Notes under the pieces: generated by a model
The model's database searches: none
Told to the model about the DNA's origin: nothing
The model's input: only the letters and a program-made list of their open reading frames with translations
NCBI GenBank assembly: GCA_934716995.1
Contig: CAKUYO010000030.1
Coordinates: 1 to 23,710 of the forward strand
Direction: 5' to 3'
Length of the DNA stretch: 23,710 nt
DNA from: an uncultured Bacteroidales bacterium
GTDB lineage: Bacteria > Bacteroidota > Bacteroidia > Bacteroidales > Paludibacteraceae
Program-made: the position numbers and the translations under genes
Part shown: one piece after another, positions 1 to 8,955 of the stretch
How the letters are laid out: every line of letters begins with the position of its first letter
How positions within the stretch are numbered: the stretch's first letter is position 1

Positions 1-219
1 ACCTTGTCTTGCGGCGCAACACGCGCCGCGCTCATAGTCATACAGACACTTGGTGTCAACTCCTGGGTAAACGCCGCCGAGCCACTCGGCATCCTCTTGG
101 GAACAACCCGATAATAACCCGATAATAACCCGTTAATCACCCGATAATCACCCGATAATCACCCGATGTTGCTATACGGAAGCAAGGGTGTTGTAAACGA
201 ATTGTAAAACAAAAGAGAT
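1..219. other. Upstream region, unresolved
   Basis: No gene can be assigned with confidence. On the + strand one frame is open from base 1 to a TAA at 112-114 and could be the last 37 codons of an upstream gene. A minus-strand frame across the same bases is also open, so coding is undecided. A GC hairpin sits at 11-29 (GCGGCGC, loop AACAC, GCGCCGC). An 11-base tandem array follows at 105-170. No TAnnTTTG promoter box is visible before the gene at 220, so that gene may be transcribed from outside the window or from an unrecognised promoter. Confidence 0.3.
105..170. repeat. 11-base tandem array, six units
   Basis: Six head-to-tail units of exactly 11 bases: AACCCGATAAT twice, AACCCGTTAAT, CACCCGATAAT twice, then a degenerate CACCCGATGTT. 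The array ends 49 bases before the start codon at 220. Other arrays of the same period but different sequence occur at 12113, 13581 and 23556. Confidence 0.9.
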
Positions 220-2718
220 ATGAGATATTGCACTGTTCTTTTGTCTTTGTTCCTCACCGTCGGCGTGCAGGCGGCTGACCTGAACCTGGCTGCCGGCGAT
301 GTGGAACTGACTTTCACCAAGGTGGCTGAGGGCTACCGAACCAGCTTGACCTACAACGGCACCGACCTGCCGTTTATCGAGGCAGGCAAACCCGCCTATT
401 TGGAGGTACAAGGCAAGCCTGTGGCAGGCTATTACACCACGGTGAGCGAAAACCGGGGGACGTTCACGTGTGTGGCAGACCTGAAGTCGGGGCGCGGGTC
501 TGAGTTCCGCGTAACCGATACCTACACTTCGCCCGCCGCAGGGCAGATTTCGCTCCGGCGCGATGTACAGGTGGTGAGCAAAAAGAGCGGCGACAACTAT
601 TTCCTCTCGGCTTTCGGCATAGAGACCACCGACAATAAGAAGTTCACCGACAACGACTATCTGGTTCCCGGTGTGTTGTACAAGGGCTATTTCGATGCGG
701 CTTGTAACACTCCGACAACTCTGCCGCAGGACGGCGATGTATGGTTTCTGTACAGGGACGACCGTACGCCGCTGCCGTTTGTGATGTCGCGCAGCAAAAG
801 TACGGGTACAACCATCACACTGGCTCATCAGGATTCGGAGTGCCGTACGGTGGTGGCGGATGCCAACGGGGATTCCTATAATGCGGGTTATCAGTTCGGC
901 TCCTGCGGTCTGTGGCGCGATACCGCCAACAATCTTACTTACCAGGAGGTGCTTTATCCGGGAACCACCAAATCGACCAAGTCGGGCAAGGGCAACCGTT
1001 TCCATCCTGTGGACACGGGCGTGAAGCACAGTTATTCGGTGTTTGTGAGCATATCGCATACCGACACCTACGCCGAGGCGGCAAAACAATCGTGGAACGA
1101 GGTGTTCAACCTCTATAATCCGAAGGTATATAATGTGGATTTGCAGGCTTGCTACGAAGGTTTGATAGAGAGCCTGCTGACCTACTACGTGCCGAGCCGC
1201 GAAGACGGCGGTACATACGACAAACCGGGTTGGCCTTTCGAGGTAAGCCTGACCGATTTCAAGCCGAAAGGTATTGACTATCAGATGGGTTTTGTGGGTA
1301 TGCAGGTGTCGTCGGGCTACTACCTGTACCGCTACGGCATAGAGAACAAGCAGAGCGACACCCGCCACAAGGGTGAGGCGGTACTCGACTTCTGGGCAGA
1401 CAACTGTCTGTCGCCTATCGGTATGCCGAGTACGTGGTATGACCCGAATGGGAACGGCGGGAACGGCGGCTGGCGCAACTATGAGAGTATATTGCGTGTT
1501 ATGACGGGCGGTATGGAAGGGCTGCTGAGCGCATGGTGCTACGGTACGAAGAGCGGCGAGCAGCATGACAACTGGATTGCTTCGTGCAAGAAATTCGGTG
1601 ACTGGCTGCTCAGTGCGCAAAACGCCAACGGCAGTCTGGCATTCAGTTGGAACCGCAACAAGATACAAAACAACCAACACCCTGTCAAGTTAGCCAACGG
1701 GCTGACCACCACTTCGGCGTTGCGCTACTTGGCGGAACTGTATATCGCCACGGGCGACGATCGCTACAAAGAGGCGGCACTCAAAGCGGGCGACTATTGC
1801 TATCTGTTCGTACATAAGAAATACCACTATTGCGCTTGCGTGGTGGACAACCCGCAGGTGATTGACAGCGAGTCGGGCTATATGGCTATGGTGGGCTTCC
1901 TGTCGCTCTACGACCTGACCAAAGACCGGAAGTGGTTAGACGCTGCGGAGCAGGCGGCCACCTATACCGAGACATGGGTCTATAGTTACGAGATACCCGT
2001 AGAAGACGACCGCACCGAGGATAATCCTATTTTCCCGCGCGACCGCAGTATCGTGGGGCAGCATCTGATTGCTATCGGGCACTCGGCTGCCGACCTGGGG
2101 TTTGCATGGACCTCGTTTGCCTACTACCGTCTGTATCTGCTTACAGGGAATGATCATTACCTGAAGATGGCACGCCTGTCGGCGCACAACAGCAAACAGT
2201 CGATGAACTGGGACGAGAGTCTCTATCCGGGGCAGCCGAAAGGCTTGCAGTTGGAGGCGTTCCAAGTGATGATCCCCCGCCGTGTGGGCGGTGTAGCCAC
2301 GACGCTCAACTGGAACTATGCCGGGCACCTCGACCCGATGTTCCGCTTCAAAGACGCTTTCGGCACACCCGATATGGAGGAGGTGGAGAAAATGAGTTGG
2401 GAGAAGCGTCAGGAGATGGCTGCCCGCTACTCGCTCTACCAGTCGTCCGACTACGGACAGACCATCCTTGCCAACGACGATGTGCGCACCGATACGGAAG
2501 TCGCTTACCCCAATCCTATCGATTCGGGCAGCAACCTGCATATAGAGATGCCCGATGTGGCATATACGCTGAGTATATACACTATGGCAGGCGAGTTAGC
2601 CTACCGGTGTGATAAAGAAGGCAGCGCTGATGTGAAGATGGGCTTTCCGAGCGGGGTTTACACTATGGTGATACGCCACGACGGGGGTGAAAATACGCAA
2701 CGTGTGATTGTCAAATAA
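220..2718 (+). CDS. Secreted six-hairpin glycosidase-like protein with T9SS sorting domain
   Basis: The protein has 832 residues. A Sec signal peptide covers residues 1-18 with cleavage after VQA. A beta-rich N-terminal half (about 20-290) is followed by a helix-rich region (about 300-720) with repeated Trp/Tyr/Gly patterns such as WADNCLSPIGMPSTWYDPNG and DSESGYMAMVGFLSLYDL, resembling an (alpha/alpha)6 barrel as in many polysaccharide-active enzymes. I do not recognise a specific GH or PL family, and catalytic residues cannot be assigned. Residues 761-832 (starting VAYPNP, ending RVIVK) are a type A T9SS sorting domain, so the protein is probably exported across the outer membrane and held at the surface or released. 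It lies 14 bases before susC, pointing to one operon and a glycan-degrading role. Fold and export are fairly sure, activity is not. Confidence 0.8.
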   Translation: MRYCTVLLSLFLTVGVQAADLNLAAGDVELTFTKVAEGYRTSLTYNGTDLPFIEAGKPAYLEVQGKPVAGYYTTVSENRGTFTCVADLKSGRGSEFRVTDTYTSPAAGQISLRRDVQVVSKKSGDNYFLSAFGIETTDNKKFTDNDYLVPGVLYKGYFDAACNTPTTLPQDGDVWFLYRDDRTPLPFVMSRSKSTGTTITLAHQDSECRTVVADANGDSYNAGYQFGSCGLWRDTANNLTYQEVLYPGTTKSTKSGKGNRFHPVDTGVKHSYSVFVSISHTDTYAEAAKQSWNEVFNLYNPKVYNVDLQACYEGLIESLLTYYVPSREDGGTYDKPGWPFEVSLTDFKPKGIDYQMGFVGMQVSSGYYLYRYGIENKQSDTRHKGEAVLDFWADNCLSPIGMPSTWYDPNGNGGNGGWRNYESILRVMTGGMEGLLSAWCYGTKSGEQHDNWIASCKKFGDWLLSAQNANGSLAFSWNRNKIQNNQHPVKLANGLTTTSALRYLAELYIATGDDRYKEAALKAGDYCYLFVHKKYHYCACVVDNPQVIDSESGYMAMVGFLSLYDLTKDRKWLDAAEQAATYTETWVYSYEIPVEDDRTEDNPIFPRDRSIVGQHLIAIGHSAADLGFAWTSFAYYRLYLLTGNDHYLKMARLSAHNSKQSMNWDESLYPGQPKGLQLEAFQVMIPRRVGGVATTLNWNYAGHLDPMFRFKDAFGTPDMEEVEKMSWEKRQEMAARYSLYQSSDYGQTILANDDVRTDTEVAYPNPIDSGSNLHIEMPDVAYTLSIYTMAGELAYRCDKEGSADVKMGFPSGVYTMVIRHDGGENTQRVIVK

Positions 2719-2732
2719 TCAATACTAATACT

Positions 2733-5700
2733 ATGAAACAACTGAGAAAGATAACCGTACTGCTTTTCGCGTGGTGTCTGTCGTGGGTTGCCGTGTCGGC
2801 ACAAGAGGTGCGCGGTACGGTAACGGACAGCGACGGCGAACCGCTGATAGGCGTGAGTGTGGTAGAGAAGGGCACATCCAACGGTACCATTACCGACCTT
2901 GACGGTGCGTTTGTGCTGCAACTGCAGTCAGCCGATACCAAGAAAGCCAGACTGCATTTTTCCTACGTGGGCTATCAGAGTGTCGAACTGCCGGCAGACA
3001 GCAAGAACCTCGCCAAGGTGGAGATGACCGCCGACAACAAACTGCTTGACGAGGTGGTGGTGGTAGGCTACGGTCAGAAACGCAAAGGCGGTATCGCTTC
3101 GGCGGTAACCACCGTGCAGGCGGAAGACATCGTCCGTTCCACCAGTACCACCACTTCGGGTGCGCTGGTAGGCAAGATGGCAGGTATCACCTCGCGCCAG
3201 AGCAGCGGCGTACCGGGTGCGGCAGCCAGTATCCAGGTGCGTAACCTCGGCACTCCGCTCTATGTGATCGACGGGGTTATCAAAGACGAGTCGGCGTTCA
3301 ACAATTTGGACATCAGCGATATAGAAAACGTGTCGGTGCTCAAGGACGGTGCTGCGGCCATCTATGGTGTGAAAGCAGCGAACGGTGTCGTACTCGTTAC
3401 CACCAAGAAAGGCAAGGCTAACCGGAAGATGGAGGTGAATTTCAATGCCTATATGGGCTGGCAGCAGTGGACGGAATATCCGGAACTGCTCTCGGCGTAC
3501 GACTGGGTATATGCCAACTATATGCGCGATGTGAACAGCGGTACACTGGCGGTTACCACCGAGCAGGCACGTGCCGAGTTGGAGAAATGGAAAACGGGTT
3601 ACTACAACCCCGAGACGGGCGAGGACTACCGCGGCTACGACTGGTATCACAACTATGTGCGTTCCGCCGCTCCGCAGTACTATGCCAATGCCAACCTGTC
3701 GGGCGGTACGGAGAAAGTAACCTACTATGCATCGCTGAGCCACGTGGGGCAGGAGGCGGTATTCCAGGACTATACGTTCAACCGTACCAATCTGCAAACC
3801 AATGTGGATGTGAATATCACCGACAACCTCAAGTTCGGTACGCAGATCTCCGGCAAGATAGACAATACCATCAACCCCGGTCTGCCGGGCAGCGACGACT
3901 ACGAGGCACGCAAGTTGTCTGTCATAGGCATGCTGCCGATCTACCGCCCGTATGCCAACGACAACGAGCAGTATGTCAATTATATAGCGGGTTACGACGG
4001 TGCACACAACCCGGCGTCTTATACCATAGACAATGCGGGCGAGTACCACAAGCGTAACACTACTTTCCAGACCAATTTCACCCTTGACTGGCAAACACCG
4101 CTGCAGGGCTTGTCCGCGCGTGCGCTGTTCTCCTATTTCTACAACGGGCAGGACATCAACAACCTGGAGAAGGCATGGCAGGAATACTCGTATGATCCCG
4201 CCAGCAAGACCTACAACGTGGCGTATGCCAAGACCGATACATGGATGGAGCGCACCCGCGCGACAACCAACGACATCACGGGGCAGGCACTTGTCAGTTA
4301 CGACAACACTTTCTCCGGACACCATGTGTCGGCGACCGTCGGTTTCGAGTTCTACCGGCGCAAATACAACTCGATCTACAACTCGCAGAACCCGGTGGAC
4401 AACCCCTACATAGACCTCATCACTACCAGCGAGAACAACAAGGTAACGGAGGTATCAACCACGCAGACCACCGCCAGCGTCATCTTCCGTGCAGGCTACG
4501 ACTACAAACAACGCTATATCATTGATTTCGCAGGCCGCTACGACGGTAGTTGGAAATTCGCCAAGGGCAAACGCTGGGGCTTCTTCCCCTCTGTGAGCGG
4601 CGCATGGCGCATGTCGGAGGAAGCGTGGTGGCAGGACAGCCGTATCAATGACTGGTGGAGCAACTTCAAGATCCGTGCTTCCTACGGTCAGATGGGTGAT
4701 GACAATGTGGGCTCGCTCTATCCCGATTTTGCCTACCTGGACGGCTATACCTACAATTCGGGTTCGTACTTTACCACCGCCGACCCGTTGCTCGGCAATA
4801 CCAACGGTGCGCTTATCGGTACAGCCTACAAGGGTACGCCCAATACCCGGATTTCGTGGATGACTACCAGCCTGACCGATGTGGGTATCGACCTCGGTTT
4901 CTTCAACAACCGCCTGACCGCAGAGTTCGACTTCTTTATCCGCCATCGCAGCGGTATAGCAGCGCAACCCGACGATCTTGTCTTCCCGCAGGAATCCGGT
5001 CTGAGTCCGCTGGCAGAGAACCTCAACTCCGACAAGCATATCGGCGGCGACGGTTTTATCAAATGGCAGGACAAAGTGGGCAACTTCAAATACTCCGTAG
5101 GCGGAAATATCACCATCGCACGCCAGCGCAACGGCGTGCGTGCAGGTGAGAAATTCTACAACGCATGGGACCGCTATCGCAACAGCAAGTCCGACCGCTG
5201 GTCAAATGTGGAGAACAACCAGGTTTGGCAATGGGAGACCATAGGCGTTTTCCAGACCCAGGAGGAAATTGATAACTATCCTGTTATCATCGACGGTGCC
5301 AACAATACCACCCTCCAGCCGGGCGACCTGATCTTCAAGGACGTGAACGGCGACGGCGTAATCGACGAGTTTGACAAACGCCCGCTCGGCTATTCGTCTG
5401 TTATGTACGCTTGGAACGATGCCTCGGGGATCAAACAGCCTATCCTCAGTTTCGGTCTTAATTTCGGACTCGAGTGGAAGGGTATTGATTTTGCTATGGA
5501 TTTTGCGGGGGCTTCGATGAATACATACGTACCTGACTGGTATATGAAATGGGCTTGCAGCCGCGAGATGGCAGGTTATGCTTCCACCGCACTCGACAGT
5601 TGGCACCACGAGGATATCCTCGACCCCACTTCGCCGTGGGTTCCGGGCAAGTTCCCCGCCGTGAGTGCCAAGCACCCGTCCGCACGCGGTGAAAACGATT

Positions 5701-5939
5701 TCTATACCCGCAATGTGAACTATATCCGTCTGCGCAACCTCGTTCTCGGCTATACGTTCCCCAAACGCTGGACGGAGAAAGCCAAGATACAGAAGGCTCG
5801 TATCTATTTCGAGGGTACCAACCTGTTCTGCTTCGACTCGCTCGAGGATTACGGCGTTGACCCCGAAATCGCTTACGCCAACGGTATCGACTACCCGCAG
5901 AGCCGCGTCTTCACTATCGGTTTCAACCTTGGATTCTAA
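2733..5939 (+). CDS. susC: SusC-like TonB-dependent outer-membrane transporter
   Basis: The protein has 1068 residues, the usual size for SusC. A signal peptide covers residues 1-23, ending AVSA. A carboxypeptidase-regulatory-like domain follows (about 24-100, with GTVTDSDGEPLIGVSV), then the TonB-interacting segment DEVVVVGYG at 106-114. The plug domain (about 115-230) carries PLYVIDGVI and VLKDGAAAIYGVKAANGVV. The rest is a 22-strand barrel with the family motif DVNGDGVID at 870-878, ending in phenylalanine. With SusD it forms the TonB-powered complex that imports oligosaccharides into the periplasm. The start is the ATG 14 bases after the preceding gene, and susD starts 10 bases after the stop, so the three are co-transcribed. 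The family is certain, the imported glycan is not known. Confidence 0.97.
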   Translation: MKQLRKITVLLFAWCLSWVAVSAQEVRGTVTDSDGEPLIGVSVVEKGTSNGTITDLDGAFVLQLQSADTKKARLHFSYVGYQSVELPADSKNLAKVEMTADNKLLDEVVVVGYGQKRKGGIASAVTTVQAEDIVRSTSTTTSGALVGKMAGITSRQSSGVPGAAASIQVRNLGTPLYVIDGVIKDESAFNNLDISDIENVSVLKDGAAAIYGVKAANGVVLVTTKKGKANRKMEVNFNAYMGWQQWTEYPELLSAYDWVYANYMRDVNSGTLAVTTEQARAELEKWKTGYYNPETGEDYRGYDWYHNYVRSAAPQYYANANLSGGTEKVTYYASLSHVGQEAVFQDYTFNRTNLQTNVDVNITDNLKFGTQISGKIDNTINPGLPGSDDYEARKLSVIGMLPIYRPYANDNEQYVNYIAGYDGAHNPASYTIDNAGEYHKRNTTFQTNFTLDWQTPLQGLSARALFSYFYNGQDINNLEKAWQEYSYDPASKTYNVAYAKTDTWMERTRATTNDITGQALVSYDNTFSGHHVSATVGFEFYRRKYNSIYNSQNPVDNPYIDLITTSENNKVTEVSTTQTTASVIFRAGYDYKQRYIIDFAGRYDGSWKFAKGKRWGFFPSVSGAWRMSEEAWWQDSRINDWWSNFKIRASYGQMGDDNVGSLYPDFAYLDGYTYNSGSYFTTADPLLGNTNGALIGTAYKGTPNTRISWMTTSLTDVGIDLGFFNNRLTAEFDFFIRHRSGIAAQPDDLVFPQESGLSPLAENLNSDKHIGGDGFIKWQDKVGNFKYSVGGNITIARQRNGVRAGEKFYNAWDRYRNSKSDRWSNVENNQVWQWETIGVFQTQEEIDNYPVIIDGANNTTLQPGDLIFKDVNGDGVIDEFDKRPLGYSSVMYAWNDASGIKQPILSFGLNFGLEWKGIDFAMDFAGASMNTYVPDWYMKWACSREMAGYASTALDSWHHEDILDPTSPWVPGKFPAVSAKHPSARGENDFYTRNVNYIRLRNLVLGYTFPKRWTEKAKIQKARIYFEGTNLFCFDSLEDYGVDPEIAYANGIDYPQSRVFTIGFNLGF

Positions 5940-5949
5940 TCAATGCACA

Positions 5950-7890
5950 ATGAAAAAGACTACAACAATGAAAGCAAGATATATTATCCTCTCGGCTTTT
6001 GCGGTGGCGCTTGCGGCTTGCGACAACTGGCTCTCGCCCTCCGACTCCACCTCGCTGAGCGAGCAGCAGACCTATTCGTCGGTGGCTACTATCAACAGCG
6101 TGTCCGCCAACCTCTACAGCCGTCTGCGCTACGAGCAGTCGTTTACGCAGGACAACGAGACCTACGACCTCTGTTCGTGGGACGAGGCAATCAACAACTC
6201 CGCCTATTGGGCGAACATCGGCAACAAGAATGCAGACTATCGCCAGTACTACGACTATACGCTCGTCCGCGATCTGAACAAGCATATCCGTTGCTTGCAG
6301 ACCGTGGTCGGACCCGATGTCTCCGCTGACCACCGGTGCTATTTCCTTGCCGAGGCGCGTTATATGCGTGCCTACACCTATTTTGTACTGGTTTCGCGTA
6401 TGGGCGGCGTGCCGCTGCTCACCGAGGTACAGGAATATACCACCGATACCAAATCGCTTGCCAAACCGCGTAACAAAGAGTACGAAATCTATGATTTCAT
6501 TCTCGGCGAACTCGATTCTATTGCCACTGACCTGAACCTCGCTGCCGCAGGCACCACCACGCGTGCCACGATGGGTAGCGCACTTGCGCTCAAATGCCGT
6601 GCCGCCCTCTATGCGGGTACTATCGCCTACAACTATGACAAGAGTGCTGCCAAAGGTCTCGTACTCAGCGGTTTGGAAACAGGCATCCCCCGCGAGAAAG
6701 CCGATGGCTATCTCAAGCAGTGTATCGATGCGTATCAGTCGCTGCAGTCTATGGGCGTCTATTCCCTGGCGCCCGATTATGGCGACCTCTTCCATGCAAA
6801 GAACAACTCCGAGGTTATCTTCGAGATTGCTTACGACGGCACCAATTTTACCAACTACTTCACCTACTGGACGGTTCCGCGCAGCCTGCGTCCCGATACC
6901 AAGAGCGGCAGTTGCGTCAATCCTGTTGCCAACCTGCTTGACTGCTATGAGATGGCGGCTACCCATACCCTCGAGCCGTTCAACCCCTACAACGGGGCGA
7001 ACAAAGCCGAGACACTCACGGGCGTAACCTCTTCCAACAACTCGTACCGTCTCTTCGATAGTCCCGAGGAGTTCTTTGCCGGTCGCGACCCGCGCCTTGC
7101 CGCTACGGTCATCTACCCCGGGTCGTCTTTCCGCGGTGCGGCAGTCGATCTGCGTGCCGGTCTGGCTATACCCAACGGCAGCGGCTGGACATTCAAGATG
7201 GCACCTACTATGGAGGATGTGGACAACTCCACCAACCTCAATTTCTATGAGAACCAACCTATTACGGGTGCGGAAGGTCCGCATATCACGAGCAACTATG
7301 TCAGCCATTCGGGCTTGCTTCTGCGCAAGTATGTGGACGAGACAAGCGGTTCCGAGACTACGGGCAGCAGTACGGTTCCCTATATCGTCTTCCGCTATGG
7401 CGAGGTGCTCCTCAACGCTGCCGAGGCGGCTTACTACCTCAACGAGGACGGCATCGCCGAGTACAACGGTCTCAATATGGCGGAAACTGCCCTTGCTTTG
7501 GTTAATCAGGTCCGCCGGCGTGCAGGGGGCGATGCTTTCTGCCTTACGGCTTCCGAGTTGGACCTCGACCGTATCAAGAACGAGCGCCGTGTCGAACTGG
7601 CTTTCGAAGACCACCGCTACAACGACCTCAAACGCTGGCGTACCGCCGACGAGGTATGGGAGTACAACACCTCCAACGAGCAGGCGATGACCTACGGTCT
7701 GTGGCCATACCGCGTCTATGCGCCGGGCGACGAGCGTGACGGCAAATGGCTCTTCCGCCGCGTCCTCATCGAGCATCGTGGTGCCCTCGGTATTGCCAAC
7801 GACCCGATCAAATTCGACAATACCATGTACTACGCCACCTACCCGAAAGACGACGGCAACCCGCTTATCGTTACCAACCCCAACCACTAA
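5950..7890 (+). CDS. susD: SusD/RagB-family glycan-binding lipoprotein
   Basis: The protein has 646 residues from the ATG at 5950; an ATG at 5968 would shorten it by six residues and keep the signal. A longer open frame reaches back into susC, but both downstream starts precede a clear lipoprotein signal with lipobox LAAC and Cys24, so the extension is rejected. Acidic CDNW after the cysteine fits export to the cell surface. TPR-like helices include YFLAEARYMRAYTYFVLVSR. The C-terminal region carries the family signature IKNERRVELAFEDHRYNDLK followed by RW. SusD caps the SusC barrel and binds oligosaccharide outside the cell. At about 646 residues it is slightly long for the family. The family is certain, ligand specificity is unknown. 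Confidence 0.96.
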   Translation: MKKTTTMKARYIILSAFAVALAACDNWLSPSDSTSLSEQQTYSSVATINSVSANLYSRLRYEQSFTQDNETYDLCSWDEAINNSAYWANIGNKNADYRQYYDYTLVRDLNKHIRCLQTVVGPDVSADHRCYFLAEARYMRAYTYFVLVSRMGGVPLLTEVQEYTTDTKSLAKPRNKEYEIYDFILGELDSIATDLNLAAAGTTTRATMGSALALKCRAALYAGTIAYNYDKSAAKGLVLSGLETGIPREKADGYLKQCIDAYQSLQSMGVYSLAPDYGDLFHAKNNSEVIFEIAYDGTNFTNYFTYWTVPRSLRPDTKSGSCVNPVANLLDCYEMAATHTLEPFNPYNGANKAETLTGVTSSNNSYRLFDSPEEFFAGRDPRLAATVIYPGSSFRGAAVDLRAGLAIPNGSGWTFKMAPTMEDVDNSTNLNFYENQPITGAEGPHITSNYVSHSGLLLRKYVDETSGSETTGSSTVPYIVFRYGEVLLNAAEAAYYLNEDGIAEYNGLNMAETALALVNQVRRRAGGDAFCLTASELDLDRIKNERRVELAFEDHRYNDLKRWRTADEVWEYNTSNEQAMTYGLWPYRVYAPGDERDGKWLFRRVLIEHRGALGIANDPIKFDNTMYYATYPKDDGNPLIVTNPNH

Positions 7891-7929
7891 CAAGATAGGA
7901 CAATGTGGAGACGAGAAAAAAGCAAACAG

Positions 7930-7978
7930 GCGCGGGACATGTTGTCCCGCAAGAAAGGTTTTGCCGGTTTTGTTTATT
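7930..7978. repeat. 49-base intergenic repeat, copy 1 (palindrome)
   Basis: Begins 39 bases after the susD stop. It contains a perfect palindrome GCGGGACA-TGT-TGTCCCGC (7932-7950) followed by a T/G-rich stretch with TTTTGCCGGTTTTG. The copy at 8887-8935 differs by one base in 49. It may act as an mRNA hairpin between susD and the next gene, lowering read-through or protecting the susCD message. It lacks the run of T expected of a strong intrinsic terminator. Confidence 0.85.
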
Positions 7979-7983
7979 AATTA

Positions 7984-8092
7984 GATGTTCCATAGAAAAT
8001 AATTAACGCCTGATCACACGCTGATAAACGTTCTGTTATTTCTTTAATTTTTCTTGCCGCTTGCGGCATAGGAAACAATAAATCTTACAACA
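7984..8092 (+). promoter_or_regulatory. Shared 5' leader before the DUF3823 gene
   Basis: The leader has the module ATGTTCC-n4-AAAATAATTAACG from 7985, then a pyrimidine-rich stretch, then a mini-hairpin TGCCGC-TT-GCGGCA (8055-8068), then TAGGAAACAATAAATC and an ACAACA run just before the ATG at 8093. The same order of parts occurs before 9161, and the hairpin part again before 18746. The hairpin ends 24 bases upstream of the start. No TAnnTTTG box was seen. A role in translation or mRNA stability is an inference. Confidence 0.55.
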
Positions 8093-8872
8093 ATGAAAAA
8101 GTACTATATTTTTCTGATACTCTGTATTGCAGCATTGTTCTCCGCCTGCGAATACGACAACTACGACGGTCCCGAGTGCCGTTTCACGGGGCATATTACC
8201 TACCGGGGCAAACCCTATGTCTTCGATGGCAACAAGTCTGTTCTCAAGGCGGTACAGAAAGGCTTCGGCAAAAACGACGGGGGCACCTCTGTCCGTATCA
8301 ACGAGGACGGCACGTTTGCCCAACTGCTCTTTGCGGGCGACTACTATCTCACCCTCGACAACCGCCAGTATCCTTTCCGGTTCGTCGATTTCCACTCTCT
8401 CGGTGCCGGTCTCGGCTATGATACCATCCCTATGACCCTCACGGGCAATGCCGAGCGTGATTTTGAGGTTATCCCCTATTACCTCATCGACTCGGTCGGT
8501 TTCGACCCGCTCAACGAGGAGTCCACGGAACTGAAAGTAACGGTGCGTATCCGCCGCAACCCCGACGAGCGTCTCCCCGAGACACTCCCGATGGTTACGC
8601 GCGTGTTTACCTATGTCGGTATCAACCGGCATGTCAACTCTGCCACCACGCTCTCTAAAGCCTCGCGCCCGCTCAAGGTTACGGATGAGGTTACGGTCAG
8701 TATGCGGGTCGATCTGTCCAAGTACCGCGATGCCACCTACTATGTCAACAACTACCGCGACTACCTCTATTTCCGCGTAGCCGTCGAGTTGGATGCCACC
8801 TATGTCGCTTCGGGCTATTACCTCCTCTCCGACCTTTACCGTGTCGATAACGTCCCCTACGTAACCAAATAA
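8093..8872 (+). CDS. DUF3823-type PUL surface lipoprotein
   Basis: The protein has 259 residues. A lipoprotein signal ends in lipobox FSAC with Cys19, followed by acidic EYDNYDG, which fits surface export. The N-terminal part (about 25-120) reads as a small beta domain of the pattern GHITYRGKPY ... INEDGTFAQLLFAGDYYL, typical of DUF3823 proteins encoded just after susD. The C-terminal half (about 125-259) is a second beta-rich domain. Such proteins are thought to be accessory surface glycan-binding proteins, like SusE/SusF in other loci. Separated from susD by 202 bases holding a palindromic repeat and a conserved leader, it may be expressed at a different level from susCD. The family call rests on motif recall, and binding function is inferred from position. 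Confidence 0.8.
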   Translation: MKKYYIFLILCIAALFSACEYDNYDGPECRFTGHITYRGKPYVFDGNKSVLKAVQKGFGKNDGGTSVRINEDGTFAQLLFAGDYYLTLDNRQYPFRFVDFHSLGAGLGYDTIPMTLTGNAERDFEVIPYYLIDSVGFDPLNEESTELKVTVRIRRNPDERLPETLPMVTRVFTYVGINRHVNSATTLSKASRPLKVTDEVTVSMRVDLSKYRDATYYVNNYRDYLYFRVAVELDATYVASGYYLLSDLYRVDNVPYVTK

Positions 8873-8886
8873 CCCGATCATTCCAA

Positions 8887-8935
8887 GCGCGGGACATGTT
8901 GTCCCGCAAGACAGGTTTTGCCGGTTTTGTTTATT
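8887..8935. repeat. 49-base intergenic repeat, copy 2 (palindrome)
   Basis: Starts 14 bases after the DUF3823 stop and matches 7930-7978 at 48 of 49 positions, including the GCGGGACA/TGTCCCGC palindrome at 8889-8907. In both cases it lies just downstream of a PUL surface-protein gene. Confidence 0.85.
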
Positions 8936-8955
8936 TATGGTTAATTCGTGATAAT

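Noticed and set aside
105..170. CRISPR array
   Set aside because: Units are 11 bases with no spacers, and there are no cas genes.
172..1680. 502-codon minus-strand frame under the T9SS enzyme gene
   Set aside because: The + strand has a signal peptide and a T9SS domain. The minus frame is rich in Arg, Val and His without structure, as expected of a shadow.
2928..4325. 465-codon antisense frame under susC
   Set aside because: The susC plug and barrel motifs on the + strand explain this region.
5857..5949. Longer susD start overlapping susC
   Set aside because: The extension would bury the lipoprotein signal, and the ATG at 5950 gives a standard signal peptide.
5923..7893. 656-codon open frame antisense to susD
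   Set aside because: The sense strand is an unmistakable SusD. Strong preference for C/T third positions in this gene removes stops from the antisense frame, and the antisense product shows no domain pattern.
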